DNA from: CAZFVY01 sp964522665
GTDB lineage: Bacteria > Verrucomicrobiota > Verrucomicrobiia > Limisphaerales > CAZFVY01
DNA: 64,000 nucleotides
Reading direction: 5' to 3'
Assembly (NCBI GenBank): GCA_964522665.1
Contig: CAZFVY010000025.1
Span: forward strand, 3,282-67,281
Shown: positions 28,007 through 37,500 of the stretch, piece after piece
How positions within the stretch are numbered: position 1 is the first letter of the stretch
Layout: each line of letters starts with the position of its first letter
The notes under the pieces: model-generated
What the model was told of the DNA's origin: nothing
Database searches by the model: none
The model's input: the letters and a program-made list of their open reading frames with translations, nothing else
Program-made: the position numbers and the translations under genes

Positions 28007-29560
28007 TCAATCCGGCTTCGGCGGATGGGCCGCGACGTAGTCGCGCCAATGGTTGATCTCCACGTACAATTCGAGGAAAACCTGCGGGCGCAGTTGAAAA
28101 TATCCGGCCATCAGGTGCGTCTTGTTCGGCCGTTCGTCGAACGCCGCCTGAAACTTTGACGACACGATCATGATGGGCGCGAGCGGCTCGGCGGGGATGC
28201 GGTCCCACCAGCCGACGTTCTTGAACCGCCGCAAATACCACGGCAGCGGCCAATAGTCGCTGTCCTGGGCCATCACTTTCACGACCAGATTGGTCCCTTT
28301 CGGCGAGACTTGCGCCAGCGCTTCGACCTTTTCAACCAGTGTCAAGACATCGGTCGAAGGGTGAGCGTAAACGTAGGGGTTCTGCCGGTTGGCGTTTTCC
28401 GGCCCGCTGGCCCGCCAAGCCTGCCAGCCAAGTTGAATCCCGCCGACGCCGAGCGCGACCGCCATCGTCACCACCCCCCAGCGCCGTCGCGGCCAGCGCA
28501 ACAGCGCCACCGTGCCGACTCCGGCCAGTAAAATCGCCCCGTGCCAAAACCCCAGCAGGCACCACGGCGTTTTGTACGACAGCGCCGTGTAAATACCAGT
28601 CAAAATGAGCGTGTAGAACGCGATGGTGCGCGCGAGCAAAAGATTCGCGCGCGGCCAACCCTTGCCCGCGAGGATTGTGATCAGGCCGATCAGCGCCAGG
28701 GCGGCGATCAAGCCTTCGCTCCAGTACGGCCCACCCTTTTGGTGAAAGAAGAGCAACCGTTCGAAATAGAAATCCCACGGGTTGCGGTGGGGCGACGCTC
28801 CACCCGCGCGATTCAGCCACGGCAGGTAGGTGCGCACGGCGTCGAGCGGGCCGTGAACGTTGGTGAAAAATGATGAAAAGAAGAGGAGGCTGACCGCCAA
28901 CGCGCTGCCCGCCGCCGCGCCGAAGCGCTGCCAATTCAGCTTAAGATTCGGCCGTTCCCGGTCAATCACTCGGCCCCACGCCAGCGCGGCGGCGAGCGCC
29001 AGGACCAGCGCGCCAACCGCCAGGACAAACGTCTCCTTCGTCGCGTACATCAGGCCCACCGCGGCGCCGGCGAGCAGGCGCCATCCGATTCGCCCCGACC
29101 GCGTGTAACGCCACTCCGCGACGATCAACAACGCGGTGAAGAAGACCAGCAACATCTCATGGATGTAGTACCGGCTGTAAAAGACCATCGCCGGCGAGAG
29201 GGCGGTCAGGGCTCCCGCGCAAAGCATCGGCCCGCGGCCCAGGCCGTCCGCCAGGAGCAGCGAAAGGAGAATCAACCCGACGCCGAACGCAACGGGAACA
29301 AGGCGATAGGTAACCTCGTCGAAGTCGTTATAACCGCGCGCCGGGCTGAGCCACGCCGAAAGGAGCGTGGCGTAATAGAGGGTTGGCCCGTGGTATTCGT
29401 TCGGGTCGTAAACATAACGACCGTGCTCCCACAGGTCGCGAAATTTCGTCGCGTGAACGGCCTCGTCGCCGTGCATCGGCCGCGAAGCCAACTGCGGCAA
29501 TCTCAGCGCCAGGGCGGCGAGGATGACCAGCGCCCACCCCAACGCGAGGCGGCGGTTCAT
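28007..29560 (-). CDS. Agl23-like (TIGR03663-type) membrane glycosyltransferase
   Basis: A 517-residue protein with about eleven membrane helices. The first loop has RPMHGDEAVHATKFRDL, with an acidic pair typical of GT39/PMT-type enzymes, and a second loop has YDPNEYHGPTLYY. Both blocks are characteristic of the family annotated as flippase activity-associated protein Agl23. The C-terminal 120 residues are soluble and probably periplasmic. It shares an ATGA overlap with the upstream secreted discoidin-domain protein, which could be its acceptor or partner (inference). Confidence 0.82.
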   Translation of the reverse strand: MNRRLALGWALVILAALALRLPQLASRPMHGDEAVHATKFRDLWEHGRYVYDPNEYHGPTLYYATLLSAWLSPARGYNDFDEVTYRLVPVAFGVGLILLSLLLADGLGRGPMLCAGALTALSPAMVFYSRYYIHEMLLVFFTALLIVAEWRYTRSGRIGWRLLAGAAVGLMYATKETFVLAVGALVLALAAALAWGRVIDRERPNLKLNWQRFGAAAGSALAVSLLFFSSFFTNVHGPLDAVRTYLPWLNRAGGASPHRNPWDFYFERLLFFHQKGGPYWSEGLIAALALIGLITILAGKGWPRANLLLARTIAFYTLILTGIYTALSYKTPWCLLGFWHGAILLAGVGTVALLRWPRRRWGVVTMAVALGVGGIQLGWQAWRASGPENANRQNPYVYAHPSTDVLTLVEKVEALAQVSPKGTNLVVKVMAQDSDYWPLPWYLRRFKNVGWWDRIPAEPLAPIMIVSSKFQAAFDERPNKTHLMAGYFQLRPQVFLELYVEINHWRDYVAAHPPKPD

Positions 29561-30267
29561 TTCGCCGGCAGGCCGTAAACTTCGACTTCCGTGTAACCGT
29601 TGAGCGCGTTGTCCGTGTTGCCCTTGCTATAGCAGCGGACGTAGCGGGCCTTCGTGCCTTTCGCGTCGATCAGTTTGCCTTCGTAGCCTTCGAAATACTC
29701 ACGGTCGGTTCCGACGCCTTGCGCGGAGCTGTTGTCCTGATCGTTGTTGAAAAGCGTGCGCACGTTCTTGGTGAATTCGGCGTCATCGGCGACCTTGACG
29801 ATCACGTCGCGATAAACCACCGGGCTTTTATGCTCATGCCAGACCAGAATCGCGTAGAGTTCGAAATCGGCCTGCAGATCAATCTGAATCCATTGCGTGC
29901 GGCGGCGCAAGGTGACGACGTTTTCGTCGAAGGCGTCCTTCTTGCCGTCGGTGATGAGCGAGAGTTCGCCCTGAATGGGCGTGGCGTCGCTGCTGGTGAC
30001 TGGCTTCCCGAGCGCGACGTTTTTCACGCCCTTTGGCGCCATGAACGGCTCGCGTTTTTTGCCGGACGGCTTCTCCGCAGTCGTATCGGGCGGCATCTCT
30101 TTCGGAGTGCCAATGTAACCGGCCGGGGGCAGTTCAAGCGGCAGGGGTTCGAGGTCGGCGGCGCGCGCTGCGGCGCCGGGCAGGAGCGGCAGCGCCAGGA
30201 GAAAGCTGAGAGTGGCCAGCAGCGGGAATCGCCGCGTGAATCGCGTAGGCATGCGGTGTGTCTTCAT
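29557..30267 (-). CDS. Secreted protein with a discoidin (F5/8 type C) domain
   Basis: A 236-residue protein. The N-terminus is a signal peptide (basic start, hydrophobic core to about residue 37, cleavage near ARA-ADLEP). Residues about 85-236 form a beta-sandwich with the discoidin opening NVALGKPVTSSD, the conserved WIQIDLQADFELYAI strand and the closing YTEVEVYGLPAK. Such domains bind carbohydrate or other surface ligands. A Pro-rich linker (residues 40-75) separates signal and domain. It is coupled by ATGA overlap to the Agl23-like gene. Confidence 0.85.
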   Translation of the reverse strand: MKTHRMPTRFTRRFPLLATLSFLLALPLLPGAAARAADLEPLPLELPPAGYIGTPKEMPPDTTAEKPSGKKREPFMAPKGVKNVALGKPVTSSDATPIQGELSLITDGKKDAFDENVVTLRRRTQWIQIDLQADFELYAILVWHEHKSPVVYRDVIVKVADDAEFTKNVRTLFNNDQDNSSAQGVGTDREYFEGYEGKLIDAKGTKARYVRCYSKGNTDNALNGYTEVEVYGLPAK

Positions 30268-30394
30268 TTCGTATTAGTTTCTGACGTTGGGTCGAATTCG
30301 GCCATTCAAATAGCAAGGCGGGGCCGTTTGGGCAATACGCTTCGGCGCAAAATTAATCTTGTCTAGTTCGGCTGCCGGGCGTATTTCAAAAGTT

Positions 30395-31765
30395 ATGAAT
30401 ACGCACGATTACCCCTTCACCCGCGATCTTTCCCGCCGTCGATTCATCAAATCTTATTCGATGGCCGTGGGCGCCGCGGCGCTAACCGGTCCCTACCTTG
30501 TGCGGGGACAAAACCTGAACAGCAAACTTAACGTCGCCGCCATTGGCGCCGGCGGAAAGGGGGCGAGTGACACCGATCAAGTTGCCAAGACCGGCTCGAA
30601 CATCGTCGCGCTCTGCGACGTGGATCGCCATACGCTCGAAGAGCGGAGCAAGATTTACCCCGGCGCGAAGCTTTTCCGTGATTATCGCCGGATGCTCGAA
30701 CAGATGAAGGAGATCGACGCCGTGATCGTCGCCACGCCGGACCATCACCATGCCCCGGCCGCGATTCGCGCGATGAAGATGGGCAAACACGCGTATGTGC
30801 AAAAGCCGCTGACCCACTCGGTTTACGAAGCGCGGCAGATGCGCAAAGTGGCCGCCGAAATGAAGGTCGCCACCCAGATGGGGAATCAAGGCAGCGCGGA
30901 GAACGGCTTGCGGACGGCGATCGAAGTGATTCAGAAGGGCGCCATCGGCTCGGTTCGTCAGGTGCACGTCTGGAGCAATCGTCCCATTTGGCCGCAAGGC
31001 CTGGACCGGCCGACGAAGTCGGACGCGGTGCCCGAGCACCTCGACTGGGACCTGTGGATCGGCGCGGCGCCGGAACGCCCGTTCGTGGCGGACGTTTATC
31101 ACCCGTTCAAGTGGCGCGGTTGGCAGGATTTCGGCACTGGCGCTTTGGGTGACATGGCCTGTCATACCGCCAATCTGCCGTTCCGCGCGCTCAAGCTCGG
31201 CTACCCGAGCAGCATCGAGGCGAAGACCTCGGGCATCAATCAGGAGACTTATCCGAGCAATTCGCAAATCCGGTTCGAGTTCCCTGAGCGCGAAGGCCTC
31301 CCCCCCGTCAGCTTCTTCTGGTACGACGGCGGCAACAAACCGCCGGATGACGTCACCGCGGAAATCCGTGAAGTAAACGAGAAAGTCCCGATCAGCGGCT
31401 GTTTGTTGATTGGCGACAAGGGCAAGCTTTACTCGCCGGACGACTACGGCGCGAAGTACTTCCTCCTGCCAGAGAAGAATTTCGTTGGGTACAAGAAACC
31501 CGATCCGTGGTTGCCGCGGCACGAATCCGGCCCGCGCGGCGAGCAAGCCCACAAACAGGAGTGGGTGGACGCCTGCAAAGGCGGCCCGGCGGCGTTCTCA
31601 AACTTCGACATCGCGGCCTACCTGACCGAGATTATCCTGCTCGGCTGCGTCGCGATGCGCGTGGGCGAAAAACTCGAGTGGGATGGCCCTGGCATGAGGG
31701 CGACGAACACCTCGAAGGCGGCGCAATACGCCCACCCGCATTTCCGCTCCGGTTGGGAAGTCTGA
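30395..31765 (+). CDS. Tat-exported Gfo/Idh/MocA family oxidoreductase
   Basis: A 456-residue protein. I use the ATG of MNTHDYPFTRDL; a TTG twelve codons upstream is less likely. The twin-arginine signal SRRRFIKSYSMAVGAAAL at residues about 11-28 predicts Tat export of the folded enzyme. The NAD(P)-binding motif is VAAIGAGGKGASD. The usual EKP catalytic motif reads YVQKPLTHS, and a conserved histidine follows in DMACHTANL. These enzymes oxidise or epimerise sugars and inositols. No transporter or other sugar gene adjoins. Confidence 0.92.
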   Translation: MNTHDYPFTRDLSRRRFIKSYSMAVGAAALTGPYLVRGQNLNSKLNVAAIGAGGKGASDTDQVAKTGSNIVALCDVDRHTLEERSKIYPGAKLFRDYRRMLEQMKEIDAVIVATPDHHHAPAAIRAMKMGKHAYVQKPLTHSVYEARQMRKVAAEMKVATQMGNQGSAENGLRTAIEVIQKGAIGSVRQVHVWSNRPIWPQGLDRPTKSDAVPEHLDWDLWIGAAPERPFVADVYHPFKWRGWQDFGTGALGDMACHTANLPFRALKLGYPSSIEAKTSGINQETYPSNSQIRFEFPEREGLPPVSFFWYDGGNKPPDDVTAEIREVNEKVPISGCLLIGDKGKLYSPDDYGAKYFLLPEKNFVGYKKPDPWLPRHESGPRGEQAHKQEWVDACKGGPAAFSNFDIAAYLTEIILLGCVAMRVGEKLEWDGPGMRATNTSKAAQYAHPHFRSGWEV

Positions 31766-31790
31766 TTTCCCCCTAGCGCGAACAAGCGAT

Positions 31791-32951
31791 TCAATCCCTC
31801 TCTCCGGGCGCCGGGGAGAGGGATTTTCGCTTTTTTGGGGCCGACGCCGGACGTTTGGCGGCGGTTGACGATTGTTCCTGGCGCAGCAGGGCGGCCTTGC
31901 GCTCCAGGCCCCAGCGATAGCCAGCCAACTGTTGATCTCCCCGCACGACGCGGTGGCACGGAATCAGGATTGCGGCGGGATTCGTGGCGCAAGCGCGGGC
32001 GACGGCGCGAACCGCTTTCGGCTTGCCGATCGCGCGCGCGACCTCCGCGTAGGAGCGGGTTTCGCCGTAAGGAATCGACTGCAAAGCTTTCCACACTTGC
32101 CACTGAAACGCGGTCGCCCGCGCGTCGAGCGGCAGCTCGAGTTCAGCCGTCTCCCCGGCGAGACGCCGCCGCAGGGAGGCCACCGCTTTTGCCAATCCGC
32201 CGTCGTCGCGGCTCATGGTCGCGGCGGGGAACTCGGCGCGCAGTTCCGCTTCCAAGGCGCGATCCTCGTCGCCAAGGCTGATCGCGCAAATCCCTTGCGG
32301 CGTGGCGGCGACCAGCAACCGGCCGAGCGGGCAGGGCGCGGTGGCGAAACGAATTCGCTGCCCGGCGCCGCCCCGACGATAACCGGTCGGCGTCATGCCG
32401 AGTCGGGCGCCCACCCGCTCGTAAGCCCGGCTGCTCGAATTGTAGCCGGCGGCGTACACCGCCTCGGTTACGCTCGCGTCCGACTTCAGCCCGCGCTTAA
32501 AATTCTGGAACCGGCGCACGTCCGCGTATTCGCGCGGCGATACCCCCATGGCGCGCTTGAAGACCCTCTGCAGATGCGCCGGGCTTTGGCCCACGTGCGC
32601 GCCCAAGGTCGCCAGATCAAGTTTTTCCTCCAGGTTGCTCTCGATGAACTGGCACGCCGCGACCACCGCTTTGACGCGCGTGGAGTCCTCACGCGGACGG
32701 CAGCGCAGGCAGGCGCGAAAGCCAGCCGTTTCCGCTTCGTCGCACGACTCGAAGAAGACCACTTGGCGTCGATTCGGCCGGCGCGATGGACATGAAGGAA
32801 TACAATAGATCCCGGTCGATTTGACGCCGTACACAAAACGACGGTCGGCCTGTCCCTCACGGCGCTCGACGTCCTGCCAGCAGCGCTCCTCGTCCAGTCG
32901 TTCGTTTCGTCCACCAATCGTTCGATTCATCGATGTGTTGCCTTGACTCAT
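31791..32951 (-). CDS. ada: Bifunctional regulator / O6-methylguanine-DNA methyltransferase Ada
   Basis: A 386-residue three-part protein, slightly longer than typical Ada. Residues about 40-95 are the zinc-thiolate phosphotriester repair domain: GIYCIPSCPSRRP and FRACLRCRP supply the four cysteines, the first being the methyl acceptor. Residues about 105-200 are an AraC-type HTH. The C-terminal methyltransferase has the active site AILIPCHRVVRGDQQLAGYRWGLERK. It repairs alkylated DNA and, when methylated, should activate its own promoter. A Lys/Pro-rich tail ends the protein. A 187-bp inverted-repeat element lies upstream. Confidence 0.96.
   Translation of the reverse strand: MSQGNTSMNRTIGGRNERLDEERCWQDVERREGQADRRFVYGVKSTGIYCIPSCPSRRPNRRQVVFFESCDEAETAGFRACLRCRPREDSTRVKAVVAACQFIESNLEEKLDLATLGAHVGQSPAHLQRVFKRAMGVSPREYADVRRFQNFKRGLKSDASVTEAVYAAGYNSSSRAYERVGARLGMTPTGYRRGGAGQRIRFATAPCPLGRLLVAATPQGICAISLGDEDRALEAELRAEFPAATMSRDDGGLAKAVASLRRRLAGETAELELPLDARATAFQWQVWKALQSIPYGETRSYAEVARAIGKPKAVRAVARACATNPAAILIPCHRVVRGDQQLAGYRWGLERKAALLRQEQSSTAAKRPASAPKKRKSLSPAPGERD
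31793..31827 (+). terminator. Strong intrinsic terminator of the Gfo/Idh gene
   Basis: A 13-bp stem (positions 31793-31805 with 31813-31825, one G-U pair) with a 7-nt loop, followed by TTTT and, three bases on, TTTTTT. It lies 28 bp after the Gfo/Idh stop on the plus strand. Its left arm overlaps the stop codon of the convergent ada gene, so the terminator also encodes the last residues of Ada. Confidence 0.85.
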
Positions 32952-33014
32952 ACTTGCCGAAGATAAACCGACCGCTAAGACCCGCTATCCGAATCTTGCG
33001 ATCAAAGAAACGAG

Positions 33015-33201
33015 AAGGGGTCAGAGATGAATAATGACATATTTGTGATCCAAAGCGAGTTTCAAACAGACTATCTGGCGCCCGGCGTCCGGTGGTTTCC
33101 AACGCTGGTCTTCGTGAGATTGTCGGTTGTGCGGTCAGATTGGACCCAGCCGGGCGGGAGGTAACCGCGTAATAAATGCACTTATTCATCTCTGACCCCT
33201 T
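33015..33201. mobile_element. 187-bp miniature inverted-repeat element (MITE-like)
   Basis: Two perfect 20-bp inverted repeats (33015-33034 and 33182-33201, ending in AAGGGGTCAGAGATGAATAA) bound a 147-bp core. The core has no long frame; the minus strand reads a short open frame starting MNKCIYYAVTSR and crossing the whole element, but it resembles no transposase. The ends look like the inverted repeats often seen beside Y1/REP-associated transposases, so this may be a non-autonomous relic (inference). No flanking target duplication is evident. It sits 64 bp upstream of ada and 30 bp after the XylR-like stop. Confidence 0.65.
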
Positions 33202-33230
33202 TGGCGGGCGAGGCGGGGCGGCCGCTGGCG

Positions 33231-34379
33231 TCACGGACGATGCATCGCGCGGAATTTGCTCGGCGGCAGGCCGACCTCGCGGCGGAAGGCGACGCTGAGA
33301 TATTCGACGTGGCTGAATCCCGACCGCTCCGCGATCTCTTCCAGCGGCAGATCGGTTTCGGTCAATAACTGGCGGACCCGGCTCAGTTTGACGCGCAGGA
33401 TTTCCTCGTGCGGGGTTCGCCCGATGAATTTCTTGAAGTGGCCTTCCAACATACGGCGCGAATGCGGGACCTCTTTCAAGACGTCGCGGACTTGAATGCC
33501 GTCGCAGGCATGCTGTCGGATGAAATGCACCGCTCGAGCCACATGGCGGTCGTCGATGGCAAGCACGTCCGTGGATTGCCGGGTGGCGATGCCAATCGGC
33601 GGAATCAAGTGCGCTTCCCCTTTCACCTTTTTGCCCGCCATCATTTCGTCGAGGAGGCGCGCGGCTTCGTACCCCGAACGGTGCGCGTTCGGGATGACGC
33701 TCGAGAGCGGCGGATCTGCCAATTCGCAGAGCAAGTCGTCGTTATCCACCCCAATCACCGCGACTTCATCCGGGACGGCGACGCCGATGCTGCGGCAGGC
33801 GTCCAGTAATTGTTTGCCGCGCAGGTCGTAACAGGCCAGGACGCCGACCGGCTTGGGCAATACTTTGATCCAATTCGCCAAATCATCGACGTGGGCTTCG
33901 TCGTCAAGCGGGAAGCCGCGCGTCGGGGAATAGATGAAGCAGCGTCCGCCGGCCGCGCGAACGCAGTTTTGAAAATGCTCGCAGCGCCATTTGGACCAGT
34001 TGAAACGGGCGTCGCCCGCGAAGGCGAAATTGCGAAAACCGCGTTCCTGCAGATGCTCGGCCGCCAAATGCGCGATGGCGCCGTCGTCGGTCTCGAACCA
34101 CGGCAGCGACGGAATCAACCGGGCGGCGCTGACATCGACCACGGGGATCGTCATGGGGCGCAACGCCGCTGCGATCGCTTCGTTTTCGATGCGTGAAATG
34201 ATGCCCTGCCCCTTCCAGCGCCGGAGCCAGCCCGGCGCCTGGTCGCCGCGGCTATGCTCGGAAAGGTAAAAGGACCAGGGCCGATGTTCGCGGATGTAGG
34301 CCACGATCCCGCGCAGCAACCCGCGGGCGTAGGAGTTCGAGGTCTCGACCAGCAACGCGACCTTTGGTGGCGACTTCAT
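33231..34379 (-). CDS. XylR-type AraC-family transcriptional regulator
   Basis: A 382-residue protein starting at MKSPPKVALLVETSNSYARGLLRGI. Residues about 5-265 are a LacI/GalR-type periplasmic-binding domain (IPVVDVSAARL, VGVLACYDLRGKQLLDACRSIG, VAVIGVDNDDLLCELADPPLSSV). A C-terminal AraC double HTH follows (about residues 285-380) with LLTETDLPLEEIAERSGF and HVEYLSVAFRREVGLPPSKFR. This XylR-like architecture senses a sugar and controls degradation genes. It is divergent from the ThuA/PVC-cytochrome gene, its likely target. Confidence 0.93.
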   Translation of the reverse strand: MKSPPKVALLVETSNSYARGLLRGIVAYIREHRPWSFYLSEHSRGDQAPGWLRRWKGQGIISRIENEAIAAALRPMTIPVVDVSAARLIPSLPWFETDDGAIAHLAAEHLQERGFRNFAFAGDARFNWSKWRCEHFQNCVRAAGGRCFIYSPTRGFPLDDEAHVDDLANWIKVLPKPVGVLACYDLRGKQLLDACRSIGVAVPDEVAVIGVDNDDLLCELADPPLSSVIPNAHRSGYEAARLLDEMMAGKKVKGEAHLIPPIGIATRQSTDVLAIDDRHVARAVHFIRQHACDGIQVRDVLKEVPHSRRMLEGHFKKFIGRTPHEEILRVKLSRVRQLLTETDLPLEEIAERSGFSHVEYLSVAFRREVGLPPSKFRAMHRP

Positions 34380-34570
34380 GGGAGTATCGGCAATGCGCAA
34401 AAAACGACCCAACCGCGCGTTTGGCCCGGGAGCGTCGGAATCTGGCCTTGTTTACACTTGTGCGTCCTCGGTGCGAAGGTAAAAATTCACAATAAATATG
34501 CGCGGAACCTCATGGCCAGAGGTACGCCCGACGGGAATTAATAACCGGTAATCGCCGGCAGTTATAAAAC

Positions 34571-37500
34571 ATGAAGACTTCAATTTGTTCTCGCGGCGCG
34601 CGCTGGTTTTTGACCGGCGCGCTAACGCTCACCCTGGGCCTGGCTTTCGCGTCCGCGCGGGCCGAGTACGCGCCGCCGCTCCGCGCGCTTTTCCTGGGCG
34701 ACAACGGCCACCACAAGCCCGCGGATCGGTTCAAACAGTTGCAACCGGCGATGGCGTCGCGGGGCATCGAGGTGGAGTACACGGACTCGCTCGCCGATTT
34801 GAATCCGGCCAAGCTCGCCGGCTACGACTGCCTGCTGATCTACGCGAACCACACAGCGATCGCCCCCGCGCAGGAAAAAGCGCTGCTGGATTACGTCGCC
34901 GCCGGGGGCGGCTTCGTGCCGCTGCACTGCGCCTCATATTGCTTCCTCAATTCGCCGGCGTATATCGATTTGGTGGGCGGGCAATTCCTCTCGCACGGCA
35001 CGGGGGTGTTTCACGACACGATCGTGCGTCCCGACCATCCGATCATGAAGGGACTGTCACCGATCGAAAGCTGGGACGAAACCTACGTGCATACCAAGCT
35101 GAATCCCAAGAACGTCGTTTTGGCGGAGCGGGTCGAGGGCGATCATCACGAACCCTATACCTGGGCGCGCGAGCAGGGCAAAGGCAGAATCTTCTACACT
35201 GCCTGGGGTCATGACCAGCGCACCTGGTCGAATCCCGGTTTTCTGGCGCTCGTTGAGAATGGGATCCGCTGGGCCGCGGCCAATTCACCGAACCGGCTCC
35301 AGGCGCATACCGGTTTGAAGCCGTTCGAGTTTACGGAATCGCCGGCGAATATTCCCAATTACACCGTGGGCGCCCGCTGGGGCGCGCAATCCGAGCCGAT
35401 CCGCACGATGCAAAAGCCGCTTGAACCGGCGGAATCGATGAAGCATTTGGTCACGTTTCCCGAGTTTGACGTCAAGCTTTTCGCCAGCGAGCCGCAAATC
35501 TACAAACCGATCTGGATGGCGTGGGACGAGCGCGGACGTTTGTGGATCGCCGAAACCATCGACTATCCGAACAATATGCAGCCACCCGGCGAGGGCCACG
35601 ACCGGATTTCGATTTGTGAGGATACGGATGGCGACGGCATCGCGGACAAATTCACGGTCTTTGCGGACAAGCTGAGCGTCCCGACGAGCTTCGTCTTCGC
35701 CAATGGCGGTATCATCGTCGTCCACTCGGGCAAGACCGAGTTTTTCAAGGATACCGATGGCGACGGCAAGGCTGACGTCCGACAGGTCCTCTTTACCGGG
35801 TGGGGAACGAACGACACGCATGCGGGTCCCAGCAACTTGCACTATGGATTCGACAACTGGATCTGGGGCACGGTCGGTTATTCCGGTTTCCGCGGTGAAG
35901 TGGGAGGCAAGCGGATTCAGTTCGGGCAGGGGATTTACCGGTTCAAGCCGGATGGCTCCAAGCTCGAATTCATCCGGGCCAGCAACAACAACACTTGGGG
36001 CCTCGGATTCAACGAGGAGGGAATCGTCTTCGGCTCGACCGCCAACGGCAACGCCAGCATGTACATGCCAATTCCCAATCGGTATTACGAAGCCGTTAAC
36101 GGTTGGTCGGCCGGACCTTTGCAAACCATCGCGGACAGCCAGCGTTACTTCCCGATCACCGACAAGGTCCGGCAGGTCGATTATTTCGGCCGTTATACGG
36201 CCGGCGCGGGCAGCGGGATTTACACGGCGCGGAATTTTCCGAAGGAGTATTGGGACGCCGTGCAGTTCGTCGCGGAGCCGACCGGCCATTTGCTCGGGAA
36301 GTTTCATTTGGAGGCGCGCGGGGCCGATTTCATCGCGCACAACGGCCGCAACTTCACCGCGAGCGACGACGAATGGACGGCGCCGATTTGCGCCGAGGTC
36401 GGACCCGATGGCGCGCTCTGGATGATCGACTGGTATAACTACATCATTCAGCACAATCCCACGCCGCAAGGTTTTCGCACCGGCCGGGGCAACGCCTACG
36501 ACACACCCCTGCGGGACAAAACGCACGGACGCATCTATCGCCTCGTCTATAAAAACGCGAAGCCGGCGCCAAAACTTAATCTCGCGAAGGCCAGTCCGCG
36601 GCAATTGGTCGCCGCGCTGGGGAATGATAATCTGCTCTGGCGCATGACCGCGCAGCGTCTCCTTGTCCAGCGGGGACAGAAGGACGTTGTGCCCGCGCTG
36701 TGCGACTTGGTTCGCTCGCCGCATTTGGATGAACTCGGCTTGGCGCCGGCCGCGTTGCACGCGCTTTGGACGCTCGACGGTCTCGGCGCCCTTTCGGGCA
36801 ATGATTCGCCGGGCACGCGTGCGGCCCTCAGCGCCTTAGGCAGCCGCGTAGCCAGCGTCCGCCGGACCGCGGTGACGGTCCTGCCGCGAACGCCGGAGAA
36901 TCTCGCGGCGATTTTGCGGCAGAAACTACTGGATGATCCGGACCCGCAGGTTCGTCTCGCCGGGTTGCTCGCGCTTTCCGAGATGCCGGCGACTGACGTC
37001 GCGGGCGAGGCGGTTTACGCGATGCTGCAACAGCCGCGCAACGCCGATGACCGGTGGCTCCCTGACGCGGCGACCGCCGCGGCCGCGCGTAATGATTTCA
37101 GTTTTCTGAAAGCCGCGATGGCTAGTTTCAAGCCGGCCACTCCCGGCGGCCAGCCGGAAGCGCAGGCTAATTTGATCGCGAATCCGTCCTTCGAAAATGA
37201 GAAGGACGGCAAACCGATCGGCTGGCGGGCCTCTCGGTTTGGCGGACGCCAGGTTGAACAGTCGCTCGCCGCGATCGGCCACACCGGTAGCCGCAGCGTC
37301 AAGGTCGCCTCCGAGCAGGGCGCGGACGCGGGTTGGTCGATCACCGTCGCCGTTAAACCGCGCACCGATTACCGGCTTTCCGGTTGGATTAAGACCGAGA
37401 ATCTACGGCGGGTCGCCGGGGGGCGTGGCGCGTTACTCAACATCCACGAGTTGCAGGACCCTGATCATGGCGCCACGAAGGGAATTGCCGGGGACAACGA

